Shown here: positions 32,307 to 42,047 of the stretch, in pieces
How positions within the stretch are numbered: the stretch's first letter is position 1
How the letters are laid out: every line of letters starts with the position of its first letter
Origin: Meandrina meandrites
Taxonomy: Eukaryota > Cnidaria > Anthozoa > Scleractinia > Meandrinidae
Reading direction: 5' to 3'
DNA length: 64,000 nt
NCBI GenBank assembly: GCA_963693305.1
Contig: OY855907.1
Span: forward strand, 38,385,356-38,449,355
The notes under the pieces: generated by a model
What the model was told of the DNA's origin: nothing
What the model saw: the letters and a program-made list of their open reading frames with translations, nothing else
Databases searched by the model: none
Program-made: the position numbers and the translations under genes

Positions 32307-32556
32307 CTATATTATACCATAATATTTAATTAATTTTTTAAGTCAAAAATGAATTTTGTCCATTAATTGAGTTCTACAGTTGCTGTATTGTCTATAGAGT
32401 AATTGAACAATGTAGTTAATTACATATTGCAATATACTAAGGAGGATACAAGCTAATAATTGAACAATATGGCTAATTACATATAACATAAGGAGGATAC
32501 AAAATAATAATTTAACAATATAGCTAGAAATCTGAGAAAAATTACGGAACAATTAC

Positions 32557-32592
32557 GGAAGGTGTTGTCTGCATTTGCATCAACTCCTAGAT
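32557..32592 (-). CDS. 36-nt exon (phase 1 to 1), copy 1
   Basis: Acceptor GATGAACAG, donor GTAATT. In phase 1 it reads LGVDANADNTF. Three other copies (40466-40501, 46517-46552, 59331-59366) are exactly 36 nt and keep DANADNTF. The frame-0 reading has a stop, so only phase 1 is open. Confidence 0.45.
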
Positions 32593-32706
32593 CTGTTCAT
32601 CTTAAAGAATAAAAAAGATAATGATTCTACCAGTTCAGTAAACTGGAACCAGAGAACAGAGGGGGAAAGTGAGTACAAATGTTGGGGATTTGTAAATAGA
32701 ACTTGC

Positions 32707-32790
32707 CAAACGGCCAGCCAAGAAAGACACACAGACAAGAAAGACAAGACACGGAAACAGAGACAGGTCCATTGTAGATTTGTAAAAGGG
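32707..32790 (-). CDS. Transmembrane exon, copy E
   Basis: 84 nt (28 codons) after TGCAG acceptor, open in phase 0: PFYKSTMDLSLFPCLVFLVC then a hydrophobic end. The donor is GCAAGT (GC type). It retains the PFYKS start of the other copies but has a diverged hydrophobic core. Confidence 0.4.
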
Positions 32791-32829
32791 CTGCATCTAT
32801 AAAAAGATACTAGAATTCGGTATTACACT

Positions 32830-34200
32830 TTCATTAATTCTTCCACCAATCCCAATCCCATCTCCTGCCCAGTTGCATCTTGCTTCTGATATTTATTCTT
32901 TCAATTGCTGTATGTCACATAGTGACGATTGGGAACATTAATGTAGATAAAAGTTATTTCTGATTTGAATTCCCTTTAAAACATGCAATCTAACCCACTG
33001 ACTCTACGATACATCAGCCGGAATTTTTTTCGGAATAGCCGGCGATTTTTTCTGGCTGCCGGCTCTTATCTACATCCCTAAGGGAGTCACCATCACTGGA
33101 ACTATAATCACTGAGGGTTTGAAATTTATTATTACATTCAACATAATAAATTTCCTGTGTGACTAAAAAAAAATTACCTGTGGATTCCACTGCATATTTT
33201 GGGATACTAATCTTGTCAGCTGCCCACCTTCCAAAGAGTTCTTTCATTAATTCTTCCACCAACCCCAATCCCGTCTGCTGCCCACTTGCATATTGCTTCT
33301 GATATTTATTCTTTTAATTGCTGTATGTCACATACTGACGACTGGGAACATTAATGTAGATCAAAGTTATTTCTGATTTGATTTCCCTTTAAAACATGCA
33401 AACTAACCCACTGACTCCAGTTCATAGTAGGGGACACCAATGTTGTCTGCTGCCAACTTGTACACTGCTTGTGATATTAATAATTATTTCACCTGCTGTG
33501 GATAATAAAGAACTAGCAAGTTAACTCCATCTAAAAGAACAATAACTAGTTTACATATATATGTAGACTTGGATAATTATATCAGTAATCTATTAACTAA
33601 GCAATATCAAACAAATATTCATTGTTACTTACACGACGTTTTCTATTTTAAACCCCTGTGACATGTTGGGAGAACACAAGAAAAAAAAGCTTTTGCTTGG
33701 CTTGGTATCCGGTATCCACAGATATGGCATTTGAAAGTCATCTACCTCTTACAAGCAGTCTCTTGATGCCGCTTCAGGTTTTATCTGTGGATAAATGATT
33801 TATTACAACGTGCACACCAAAAACGACCATTCTAAGTCAGTTCCTTCTTTTCAACAATCTTTGTCATCTCCTACGGTCCTGATCACTTTCACCATGCTTT
33901 GATGACACTCGCTGGTGTAGTATCTCTTGACTCTTTTCTTGCTCCCTTCTCATCAAAACTAATTGCCTCTGGTATATACTCCACAATTTCCTTCACAATG
34001 GTCTTGTCCACTTCGCCCAAGGTACTAATGAAAATGGATGTGTAAAAAGAAAAAAGGAAAATGAATGCTTCTCTTAAAACTTATTATGATCTTGTGTTTA
34101 TTTATGCCTTAAAAAGTTGATAAACCATTTATTGGATTTGGTTCAATTCTTCTGTTCATCGTCATTCAGTAGTAATCACTTGGATACACTTAAATATTGT
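32830..34200 (-). repeat. Paralogous block with degenerate zinc-finger remnants
   Basis: 32830-33500 repeats 46790-47300 and 27960-28560. From about 33652 it matches 50151-50460 and 50935-51240. On the minus strand at about 33836-33740 is a C2HC finger, WCARCNKSFIHR, then a stop codon where the family has a residue, then NLKRHQETACK. This is a broken cassette. Confidence 0.6.
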
Positions 34201-34244
34201 TCTAATATTTGCAATGATGTGTGGCTGAAATATATTACCTGTAC

Positions 34245-35696
34245 AGATAAAGCGAATTGCTTGTGTGGTTGAGATAAATTTCCTGTGTGACTGAGACAAA
34301 TTTCCTGTGTTGTTGAGATGAATTGCCACCTGTGCCTCTGATAAATTTCCTGTACGGCTGAAACAAATTGCCTGTGTTGTTGAGATGAATTGCCTCCTGT
34401 GCCTCTGATAAATTTCCTGTACGGCTGAAACAAATTGCCTGTGTTGTTGAGATGAATTTCCTCCTGTGCCTCTGATAAATTGCCTGTGTGGCTGAAAGAA
34501 ATTTCCTGTGTTGTTGAGATGAATTGCCTCCTGTGCCTCTGATAAATTTCCTGTGCGGCGGAAACAAATTGCCTGTGTTGTTAAGATGAATTGCCTCCTG
34601 TGCCTCTGATAAATTTCCTGTGCGGCTGGAACAAATTGCCTGTGTTGTTGAGATGAATTGCCTCCTGTGCCTCTGATAAATTTCCTGTACGGCTGAAACA
34701 AATTTCCTGTGTTGTTGAGATGAATTGCCTCCTGTGCCTCTGATAAATTGCCTGTGTGGCTGAAAGAAATTTCCTGTGTTGTTGAGATGAATTGCCTCCT
34801 GTGCCTCTGATAAATTTCCTGTGCGGCGGAAACAAATTGCCTGTGTTGTTGAGATGAATTGCCTCCTGTGCCTCTGATAAATTTCCTGTGCGGCGGAAAC
34901 AAATTGCCTGTGTTGTTGAGATGAATTGCCTCCTGTGCCTCTGATAAATTTCCTGTGCGGCGGAAACAAATTGCCTGTGTTGTTGAGATGAATTGCCTCC
35001 TGTGCCTCTGATAAATTTCCTGTGTGACTGAAACAAATTGCCTGTGTTGTTGAGATGAATTGCCTCCTGTGCCTCTGATAAATTTCCTGTGTTGTTGAGA
35101 TGAATTGCCTCCTGTGCCTCTGATAAATTTCCTGTACGGCTGAAACAAATTGCCTGTGTTGTTGAGATGAATTGCCTCCTGTGCCTCTGATAAATTGCCT
35201 GTGTGGCCGAAACAAATTTCCTGTGTTGTTGAGATGAATTGCCTCCTGTGCCTCTGATAAATTTCCTGTGCGGCTGAAACAAATTGCCTGTGTTGTTAAG
35301 ATGAATTGCCTCCTGTGCCTCTAATAAATTTCCTGTGTGACTGAAACAAATTGCCTGTGTTGTTGAGATGAATTGCCTCCTGTGCCTCTGATAAATTTCC
35401 TGTGCGGCTGGAACAAATTGGCTGTGTTGTTGAGATGAATTGCCTCCTGTGCCTCTGATAAATTTCCTGTGCGGCTGAAACAAATTGCCTGTGTTGTTGA
35501 GATGAATTGCCTCCTGTGCCTCTGATAAATTTCCTGTGTGACTGAAACAAATTGCCTGTGTTGTTGAGATGAATTGCCTCCTGTGCCTCTGATAAATTTC
35601 CTGTGCGGCTGGAACAAATTGGCTGTGTTGTTGAGATGAATTGCCTCCTGTGCCTCTGATAAATTTCCTGTGCGGCTGGAACAAATTGGCTGTGTT
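34245..35696. repeat. 66-bp minisatellite array
   Basis: About 22 units. Each has three related segments: GATAAATTTCCTGTGCGGCT, GAAACAAATTGCCTGTGTTG plus TT, and GAGATGAATTGCCTCCTGTG plus CCTCT. The first two correspond to the two halves of the 43-bp arrays; the third is a further diverged copy. Because 66 is a multiple of 3, each minus-strand frame repeats a fixed 22-residue motif, giving open frames of more than 300 codons. Confidence 0.9.
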
Positions 35697-35704
35697 CATT
35701 ATTA

Positions 35705-35830
35705 CTTGCACCTGGTCTTCTCGTGCCGCTTTTAGTTTCCCAAGTTCACGAAACACGGAAAAGGTTTCATTCCAGTGTGGGGACGCAGATGTGCCTCCAG
35801 CTGGCTTCTTCTTGAGGCTTTGTAGCCACG
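35705..35830 (-). pseudogene. Degenerate zinc-finger exon beside minisatellite
   Basis: The minus strand reads RSQLEAHLRPHTGMKPFPC then a stop before KRHEKTRC. Finger 1 keeps H-x3-H; finger 2 has lost one Cys and is interrupted. Two further copies at about 50650-50800 and 51450-51570 are damaged similarly. Confidence 0.55.
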
Positions 35831-35955
35831 AAACATATAATTCGAGCGGAGAAGAAGAGCGACTCGCTCAGCCATGCTTGTGGTCAAATCTCAGGTTTAT
35901 TTAATAACCGTGACGTGACGTGACGTCACAACATGTTGTTACATCCTCCCCTGTT
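35826..35955 (-). repeat. Possible LTR-like repeat with tandem CRE-type motif, copy 1
   Basis: On the minus strand AGGGGAGGATGTAACA resembles a polypurine tract next to a TG-starting LTR. Next comes TGACGTCACGTCACGTCACG, then AATAAATAAAC. The same stretch occurs at 51568-51695, and truncated at 50808-50906. The LTR assignment is tentative. Confidence 0.35.
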
Positions 35956-36159
35956 TTAAAGGTAATATTGACGTAATCTGAAAAATGATTGGGCCGAGTG
36001 AAAACAAGACCATAAAACAATGTGTTATATAAAAATCAGCAACTGATAATGTTTAAAGTCTTAAAATCATGGGCGGTATAGTTAAAATAGCTTATCAGCT
36101 TGAAGGACAGGCTCCTCGCTGTGGGTGGGCTGTTGGACCAGTGGGTATCTCTGTGGTTC

Positions 36160-36345
36160 ACTGGTTTGCAGCAGACTTGGGGTGGGGAGATCTGATTCGG
36201 CTTGATCGGAGTTTTGGATAAGCCCTCAGGATCTGTCACTAATTTGCTGCTCAGGTGGTTCGCGAGTCTCCAGGTTTTGCTTGTTTCAAAACAACTTTTG
36301 ACATTTGGCACACAAAAAGGGCCTTTCGCTAGTGTGGGAACATGT
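36160..36345 (-). pseudogene. Cys-rich zinc-finger exon fragment, copy 5
   Basis: Homologue of the ETREPP...GLSK linker exon, with CAKCQK reduced to CQMSKV-like reading and the 3' half missing after PQVC. It is joined to unrelated sequence near 36150. Confidence 0.55.
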
Positions 36346-36494
36346 GTGGATATTATTATTGCTCTTGCTTTTTCGCTTTACAGCCACATATCTGGCATAT
36401 CAATAGCATATAAAGGGGTAAGAACTATTTTACATTTAAGGATAACTATTTTACATATATTCAACAAATATTCATTGTTACTTACACAAGCTCT

Positions 36495-36640
36495 TTTTAT
36501 GCCTCTTTTAAGTTTTTTTCATTCACGAATGTTCTTCCACAGTGACATTTAAAGGGTTTTATGCCCGTGTGCAATCTCATATGCTCTTCAAAGATTCTTC
36601 TTCTCAATGCTTTGTAGCCACAGATAAGGCATTTCCAATC
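36495..36640 (-). pseudogene. Zinc-finger cassette exon, frameshifted
   Basis: ATGGATTGGAAATGCC start; finger 1 CLICGYKALRRRIFEEH with C-x2-C and H-x3-H (HMRLH), linker TGIKPF, finger 2 CHCGRTFVNEKNLK. One extra base then breaks RHKK, and the exon ends in the usual TGTAAGTAAC context. Confidence 0.6.
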
Positions 36641-36914
36641 CATCCATCCATCATCCATCTTTACCACTGTATGTATGTGACCTCATGTGTTCTTCTAATT
36701 GTTAAGTTGTCTTATTCTCAACATGTTCATCCAATTGAGGGCATTATTTGTCACACCAATTTAGGGAGGATTAGGGATACTGGGATGTCACTGTTTGGTT
36801 GTTCATCAATGGGACTTACCTTCTGGTACAACTAATGCAAACGAAAATAACAATAGCCGCAATGTAGATTACAAGCATGAGAGAAGGTTACTGTTAAAAA
36901 ACAAATATTCATTG

Positions 36915-37082
36915 TTACTTACAGGAGGTTATTTGGTGTCGTTTTAAGTTGGATTTTTTGGAAAATCCTCCACATTTGCAGATATAAGGTTTAAGCCCTG
37001 TGTGGGACCTTACGTGAACATTCAGATTCTGTTGTCTTTGTGCTTTGTATCCGCAAGTCGGAACTGGACATTTTAAATCCAT
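36915..37082 (-). CDS. Zinc-finger cassette exon, intact
   Basis: ATG at 37082. 55 residues: finger 1 CPVPTC...H-x3-H (HVRSH), linker TGLKPYIC, finger 2 [16 protein letters not shown]4-C, then Lys-stop overlapping GTAAGT. The preceding AG is in CCAAAAG, without the usual CCTTTAG. Confidence 0.55.
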   Translation of the reverse strand: MDLKCPVPTCGYKAQRQQNLNVHVRSHTGLKPYICKCGGFSKKSNLKRHQITSCK

Positions 37083-37319
37083 CTTTTGGAAATGAAATGT
37101 GGCTTAAAACTTAACGGTGTCTACTGAACAATTTAATACTAAATAAGGTGAATTTAAAGATTTTACATCTTTGGAAATTAGCATGCGAGGTGATATATCA
37201 TGCAATCCAAAAAAAGAAAACAGAAATCAATTTTAAACTTTAAACCCTATTAAATACACAGCAAAAACACTTTGCTGTTCTCTTGAGGCTACCTTACAAC
37301 CAAAGACTCAGACCCTTAC

Positions 37320-37409
37320 CTGATAGTATATTTATCTCCCCACCACCAGCAGAGAACAGAACAGGACAATTACTAATGTTGCAGTTGGCCATGGTGATTT
37401 GTAAAAGGG
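37320..37409 (-). pseudogene. Transmembrane exon, copy C (in-frame stop)
   Basis: 90 nt between AATTTCAG acceptor and GTAAGG donor. It starts PFYKSPWPTATLVIVLFCSL, with a TAA at codon 26. Length remains a multiple of 3. It lies 3' of the helix-exon array on the minus strand, unlike copy B. Confidence 0.55.
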
Positions 37410-37445
37410 CTGAAATTATAGAACAATCAAGGAATTCATTTGAAC

Positions 37446-38257
37446 AGGACACCCAAGACGTATCCTGCAAGATTTGTTTTAGTTCTCTTCGTATTTCCCT
37501 CAATTGGTGCTGTTCATAGAAGTTAATTGTCACCATTATCAAAAACAGCGCAAAAAGGCTGTTTTTACTCACACTTGGTATCCTGCAAGATTTGTTTTAG
37601 TTCGTCTCTTTTTTTCCTCGTGGGAGGCGCGGTGGCCTAATGGTTAGTGCGCTGGACTCCGGATCGGGTGGTCCGGGTTCGAGCCCTTGCCGGGGCACTG
37701 CGTTGTGTTACTCTCATAGTGCCTCTCTCCACCCAGCTGTATAAATGGGTACCGGCAAATTTACTGCTGGGGGTAACCCTGCGATGGACTAGCATCCCGT
37801 CCAGGGGGGAGTAGCAATACTCCTAGTCGCTTCATGCTACGGAAACCGGGATAAGCTCCGGCCTGATGGGCCCCTAGGCTCGTATACAGAATTTACCTTG
37901 TTTTCCTCATATGGTGCTGTTCATAGAAGTGGTCAGCATTATTAAAAACCGCGCAAAAAGGCTGTTTTTACTCACACTTCGTATCCTGCAAGATTTGTTT
38001 TAGTTCGTCTCTTGTTCTCCTCATATGCTGCTGTTCATAGAAGTTGTCACCATTATTAAAAACACCGCAAAAAGGCTGTTTTTACTCACACTTCGTATCC
38101 CGCAAGATTTGTTTTACTTCATCTCTTGTTTTCCTCATATGGTGCTGTTCATAGAAGTTGTCACCCTTATTAAAAACGGCGCAAAAAGGCTGTATTTACT
38201 CACACTTCGTATCTTGCAAGATTTGTTTTAGTTCTCTTGGTGTTTCCCCTAATTGTT
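37446..38257 (-). repeat. 114-bp tandem array of helix microexons
   Basis: The unit repeats at exact 114-bp spacing (landmark TGTTCAT at 37918, 38032, 38146). Complete 55-nt exons at 37976-38030 and 38090-38144 have ATGAACAG acceptors and GTGAGT donors. They encode (H)HMRKTRDELKQILQDTK-type helices, phase 0 to 1. A further copy is split by the SINE at 37620-37900, one (37446-37509) is fused at its 3' end to other repeat sequence, and one (38204-38257) is cut by a LINE. Since each exon is 3n+1, including two together shifts frame; alternative use is likely if they are expressed. Confidence 0.7.
37620..37900 (+). mobile_element. tRNA-derived SINE 1
   Basis: 281 bp, flanked by TTTTCCTC (37612-37619 and 37901-37908). 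The head has A-box GTGGCCTAATGGTTAGTGCG and B-box GGGTTCGAGCC, with CCG in the anticodon position; the body and tail are non-tRNA. Inserted into a helix microexon of the 114-bp array. Confidence 0.85.
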
Positions 38258-39345
38258 TGTTTTTTTTTTTTGCAATAAAAAGTTTTTATTGGTGTTAGAG
38301 CTTACAGTACAGGGAAACAATAAAAAACTAACAGGAAGAGAAAAAAAATAAGAAATTTTAAAGATATTTATATGCGTTAAAATTTGTTTTACATACAGTG
38401 CATACATTTATCGTTAAACTTAATTATACAAGGATACAAAGAACGTAGAAATAGTAGTATTGAAAAAAGGACAACGTACATGTATGTATGAGAAAAAAAA
38501 AACTACAGAAGATTTCCATATATTTCTTTGAATTCAGGTAGTTTGTTATTTTGGATTGCGATTTCTCTTTCTGTATTAAGTCTTTCATTTAAGAGTGACA
38601 GAAAACTTTCGAAGCATAGTTTTTTATCGTGTAAGCATTTACAGAATATAAAGTATTTCGAGATGAGGAGCGTGTAGTTTAAAGAGTACGAGTGCGTCTT
38701 TTTGTCAAGAATTCCATATAAAATCATACTGTTTCATAATGTGATCTTTTCTTTAGTTTTGCTGGACCACCAGTTTTGAAATAAATTCCAAAAAAATAAA
38801 GTTGAAGAGCAGTGTAAGAACATGTGATCTAAAGAGTGTCTGTCAGTGAGACATTGAGGGCATAAATCACTATCTGATATTTTGGCTTTAAAAAGGCTAA
38901 CTTTTGTTGGAAGGATATTATGAATAAGCTTATATTGAAACATTGATATCTTTATGTCATTTTTCATCTGGAAGGGTAATTCATAAACTTTGTTTAGGTT
39001 TGCTCGGTTAAAACCATACCTTAAAATTTTGCTTTCAGCGGTTGGGGGTGAAAATATGTTTTTTAACACGGCGGAGTAGACGTTTTTGGTAGAAATTGTT
39101 TGTTTTATGATTTCCATTTTCTACTGTTTCCCGGTGAGTTCTTTTAATTGTTACTTTCCAGTCATTCGGAATGGAATTGATCAATCCAAAATATAAAGTA
39201 AAAGGTGTTTCAAGATGAAATTTCTCAGAATTGTTCAAAAGAAAGGAAACTACCATCATTTTGGAGAAGGTCTTTAATACGTAGAATATTTTTTTCGAAC
39301 CAATTTTTGTAAAAAGGTGTTTTACCCTCAATTTTTATGTTGCGG
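38258..39345 (-). pseudogene. L1/Tx1-type LINE, 5'-truncated ORF2 end
   Basis: The minus strand encodes the C-terminal region of an ORF2 in two or three shifted frames: ending with the zinc-knuckle CPQCLTDRHSLDHMFLHC (C-x2-C-x7-H-x4-C), about 38820-38875. It resembles the C-terminus of the longer element at 52.3 kb (CSLCGEIDESLEHFF). The 3' end has AATAAAAAG-type sequence and a poly(A) (T run at about 38258-38271 on plus). No endonuclease or catalytic motif remains. Confidence 0.7.
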
Positions 39346-39359
39346 TTGTCCAAATTATT

Positions 39360-39440
39360 TTTCACACTGAAAGGGCTTGTCCCCTATATGGGCCCTCAAA
39401 TGGATAATCAGCTGAAAATGATTTCTCTTACTTAAAAAGG
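39360..39440 (-). pseudogene. Zinc-finger remnant
   Basis: The minus strand reads KRNHFQLIIHLRAHIGDKPF then QCEK and a stop: one H-x3-H and the linker, with the preceding Cys pair missing. Confidence 0.45.
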
Positions 39441-39443
39441 ACC

Positions 39444-39850
39444 TCAGTTATCCCTCAGCTTCATCTTCAGGGACAACTGTCCTCTTAATGTGGATGCCTC
39501 TAACAGTTTTTCCCCCAATTTGCGCACATTTGCCCACACATCCATTTTTTTTTGGCAAACATTGTAGGTAGTTTGTTTATCTATTGCCATAAATTCTGCT
39601 GCAGATAAGGGTCTGAAAAACACTGCCTGCTTGCAGCTACAGGTCTGCACTACTTGATTTGCTTCAAAATATCTTCAGGAAAAACTGTCCTCTTAACATG
39701 AACACCTTGTAATTTTCCCATAATGTGCCCTCTTTTATTTGTACAGATATTTTTTCGTCCAAACACAATAAACTGTTCTTTTTCATTGGCTTGAAATTTG
39801 GCCGCAGCCACAGGAATAAAAAAAAACTCCTTCATTGCAGCCGCACTTCA
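39444..39850 (-). CDS. Two tandem diverged copies of an unknown CxC domain
   Basis: Upstream copy (about 39850-39653): KCGCNEGVFF (interrupted by a T9 run), IPVAAAKFQANEKEQF, VKRTVFPEDILKQIK. Downstream copy (about 39645-39444): CSCKQAVFFRPLSAAEFMAI, ending LRGQLSLKMKLRDN. Both are about 62 residues, with the shared pattern CxC-x4-FF-x-P-x2-AA-x-F-x-A-x2-K. I do not recognise the family. They follow the variant 44-nt exon at about 39885, so they may be the domain that exon normally introduces. Confidence 0.4.
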
Positions 39851-40127
39851 GTTTTTCTTGTTTTGTTTGGATGAACTCTTTCAGGTTGTCTTGGTGGTTC
39901 ATCTCCTTGTATCTGCATTTCTACATTATACAATATTTAATTAATTTTTGAAGTCAAAAATGAATATTGTCCATTAATTGAGTTCTACAGTTTCTGTATT
40001 GTCTATGGAGTAATTATTGAACAATGTAGTTAATTACCTATTGCAATATTATACTAAGGAGGATACAAGCTAATAATTGAACAATATGGCTAATTACATA
40101 TAACATAAGGAGGATACTGGAGGATAC

Positions 40128-40425
40128 ACGCTGGAGGCAGCGTGGCCTAGTGGTTAGGGCGCTCGACTTGTAATCCGGAGGTCCCGGGTTCAAATCCTCC
40201 TCCCTGCCACTAGATGGATTTGTCTTCGGTCATCCCGAATTCAACTCCTCCACGCTTTGTATATAGCCAACTGGTCAGCCTCCTGCCAGTTGGGATTTTT
40301 AACAAGTTTCTGTTTGATTTATAATATTTGTTTCACTATTTACAGTGTCCTCAATTAGTACAGCCGTGCTAAATACATTGACACTTAAATAAAGTGATTT
40401 ATTTTTATTTTTTTTTATACAAAAT
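40128..40425 (+). mobile_element. tRNA-derived SINE 2
   Basis: The head TGGCCTAGTGGTTAGGGCG (A-box) and GGGTTCAAATCC (B-box), with an intact-looking anticodon arm CTTGTAA (anticodon position TGT), is followed by a non-tRNA body and an AT-rich tail ending in T/A runs. It interrupts the AAGGAGGATAC...AATAATTGAACAA sequence that is continuous at about 32490 and 46460. Not an independent tRNA gene. Confidence 0.8.
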
Positions 40426-40465
40426 GATAATTGAACAATGTGGCTAGAAATCTGAGAAAAATTAC

Positions 40466-40501
40466 GGAAGGTGTTGTCTGCATTTGCATCAAATACTAGA
40501 T
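40466..40501 (-). CDS. 36-nt exon, copy 2
   Basis: Phase-1 reading LVFDANADNTF, donor GTAATT. A zinc-finger cassette is fused directly to its acceptor side at 40502. Confidence 0.4.
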
Positions 40502-40642
40502 CTGTTCAGTTAACACGAATCCTTTATTGCATATCTTGCATTTGAAGGGTTTCAACCCTGAGTGGGAATTCATGTGTATTTCCAAGTTGCTTTTTCTCTG
40601 TGCAACGTATCCGCAACCTTGAATATGGCATTTTAAATCCAT
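40496..40642 (-). pseudogene. Zinc-finger cassette exon fused to 36-nt exon
   Basis: CCTTTAG acceptor then ATG at 40642: finger 1 CHIQGC...HMNSH, linker SGLKPF, finger 2 starts CKICNKGFV but then runs into LTEQI-stop, the acceptor side of the 36-nt exon. The rest of finger 2 is deleted. Confidence 0.6.
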
Positions 40643-40654
40643 CTAAAGGAATAA

Positions 40655-40900
40655 CTATTGAATGGTTTCACACCTGAGTGTGATCTCATGTGTATTTCCA
40701 AATTGGTCTTTTTCTTGGTGACGTGTTAAGTTTGACTTCGACACAAATGCTCTTTTACAAATGTGACAAGTAAAAGGTTTGACACCTGAGTGGGATCTCA
40801 TATGATATCGAGATTCGTCTTCTTCTTTGCGACATATCCGCAATCTCAAAAAGATCTGAATTGTATTCTTCAGGTACAACAATTATACCTTTCAACGATC
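40655..40900 (-). pseudogene. Zinc-finger cassette remnants
   Basis: The minus strand reads HMRSHSGVKPFTCHICKRAF then VSKSNLTRH, followed by a second HEITLRCETIQ in a shifted frame. These are one and a half fingers from two cassettes joined with frame loss. Confidence 0.5.
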
Positions 40901-42047
40901 TCAGGTTGCAATGATTGAGGCTGGTTTATTGTTTTCTTCTCTTTGGTTGACCTGTAAAACAGTTGCAAAACGTCTGATGAATATCTTGCAGCCTCCATCT
41001 CCGCCTATGTTAATGGTTACCCATTTCTACAATAGAAAAATTTGTCGCGGCGGGTGCAGTCAAGTGCAAAATATAAACAACAAAGATTAAGTTGCCAAGT
41101 AAAAATTTGTTATGATGCCACTCTGCCTCTCATTCCACCTCATGCGACAAGAACGCTGGCTTCAACAGAGCATGTTATGATAAAAAAGCTGTATAATATT
41201 ACGGCGTTGCTGGGCTGCAAAGCCACCTGATATGTTTTGTTCAGCTAAATTCCTGGTAATGTTTAGCTTTCCTTTTTGAAAAAGATCTTGCTCTGCATGA
41301 GTCTCCAGAAGTTAGAAAGGTAAATATAAACCATAACTAGAAGTTGCTAATAGCAAGCAAATTGAGTTATAAAATTAAAATAATAGTAACGATAACAATG
41401 ATGATGATGTTTATAATAACAATTTATTTCTGGACATTTTATGAAAATGAAGGTTACTGATAGCAAGAAACAAAGAAATAGTGTAACATAAAACGTAATA
41501 AACAAAAGTATGCAACTATAATAACTTGTAATCTTGAAATTCGTGTAGGCGTTGGACGTCTGTAAAATGTTTCTACCATGGAAATAAGAATTCGAAATCA
41601 CATTGTTACACAGGATTCATTTTAACCAACTACTAAAAAGTATCTGCCTTACTATCAAAATGCAATCATAGGACACCCAAGCATAATGTAGGGACTGGTA
41701 CTGATAATTGAAAGTAATCAAAAGTAGATGTATTTTACTAGATAAAGTTAATTAAACATTGCTTGGTGTCATTTCTTTTCATTCTACGGAATTTCACTGA
41801 GATTTGAGCGATTTAAGGTTTTTTAACCCTTCAGCGTTATAATGAGAGACAAGGAAGGCGACTGACGAGTTTATATACTGGTGTATAACTTCAAAACACA
41901 TTTTGTAATCGACTCGAATTTTCACACGAGGTGACATTCACTCATATTGTCAATATTTCAATGTTTCAAGCCCGGTTCCCTGGTAGCATTTAACAAAAAG
42001 CAGCAGTTCTATATAAATTATTTGCATTTTATGGGCCTTGGGAACAG
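40900..42047. repeat. Paralogous non-coding block (also 59540-60320)
   Basis: CGGCGTTGCTGGGCTGC, CAAAGATTAAGTTGCCAAGT and AAATTAAAATAATAGTAACG are shared with 59.6-60.2 kb. It contains the empty site (about 41388) for the solo LTR at 59999-60174. From 41620 to 42047 I see nothing recognisable. Confidence 0.65.

Noticed and set aside
34162..35756. Minus-strand frames of 326-391 codons
   Set aside because: Same reason: the 66-bp minisatellite lacks stops. The last residues at the 5' end come from a degenerate zinc-finger exon.
37620..37700. Functional tRNA gene
   Set aside because: The anticodon stem does not pair well and non-tRNA body, tail and target duplications follow. It is a SINE head.
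40133..40208. Functional tRNA-Thr gene
   Set aside because: The tRNA-like fold is better than SINE 1, but it is continuous with a SINE body and interrupts a duplicated block, so it is treated as a SINE.
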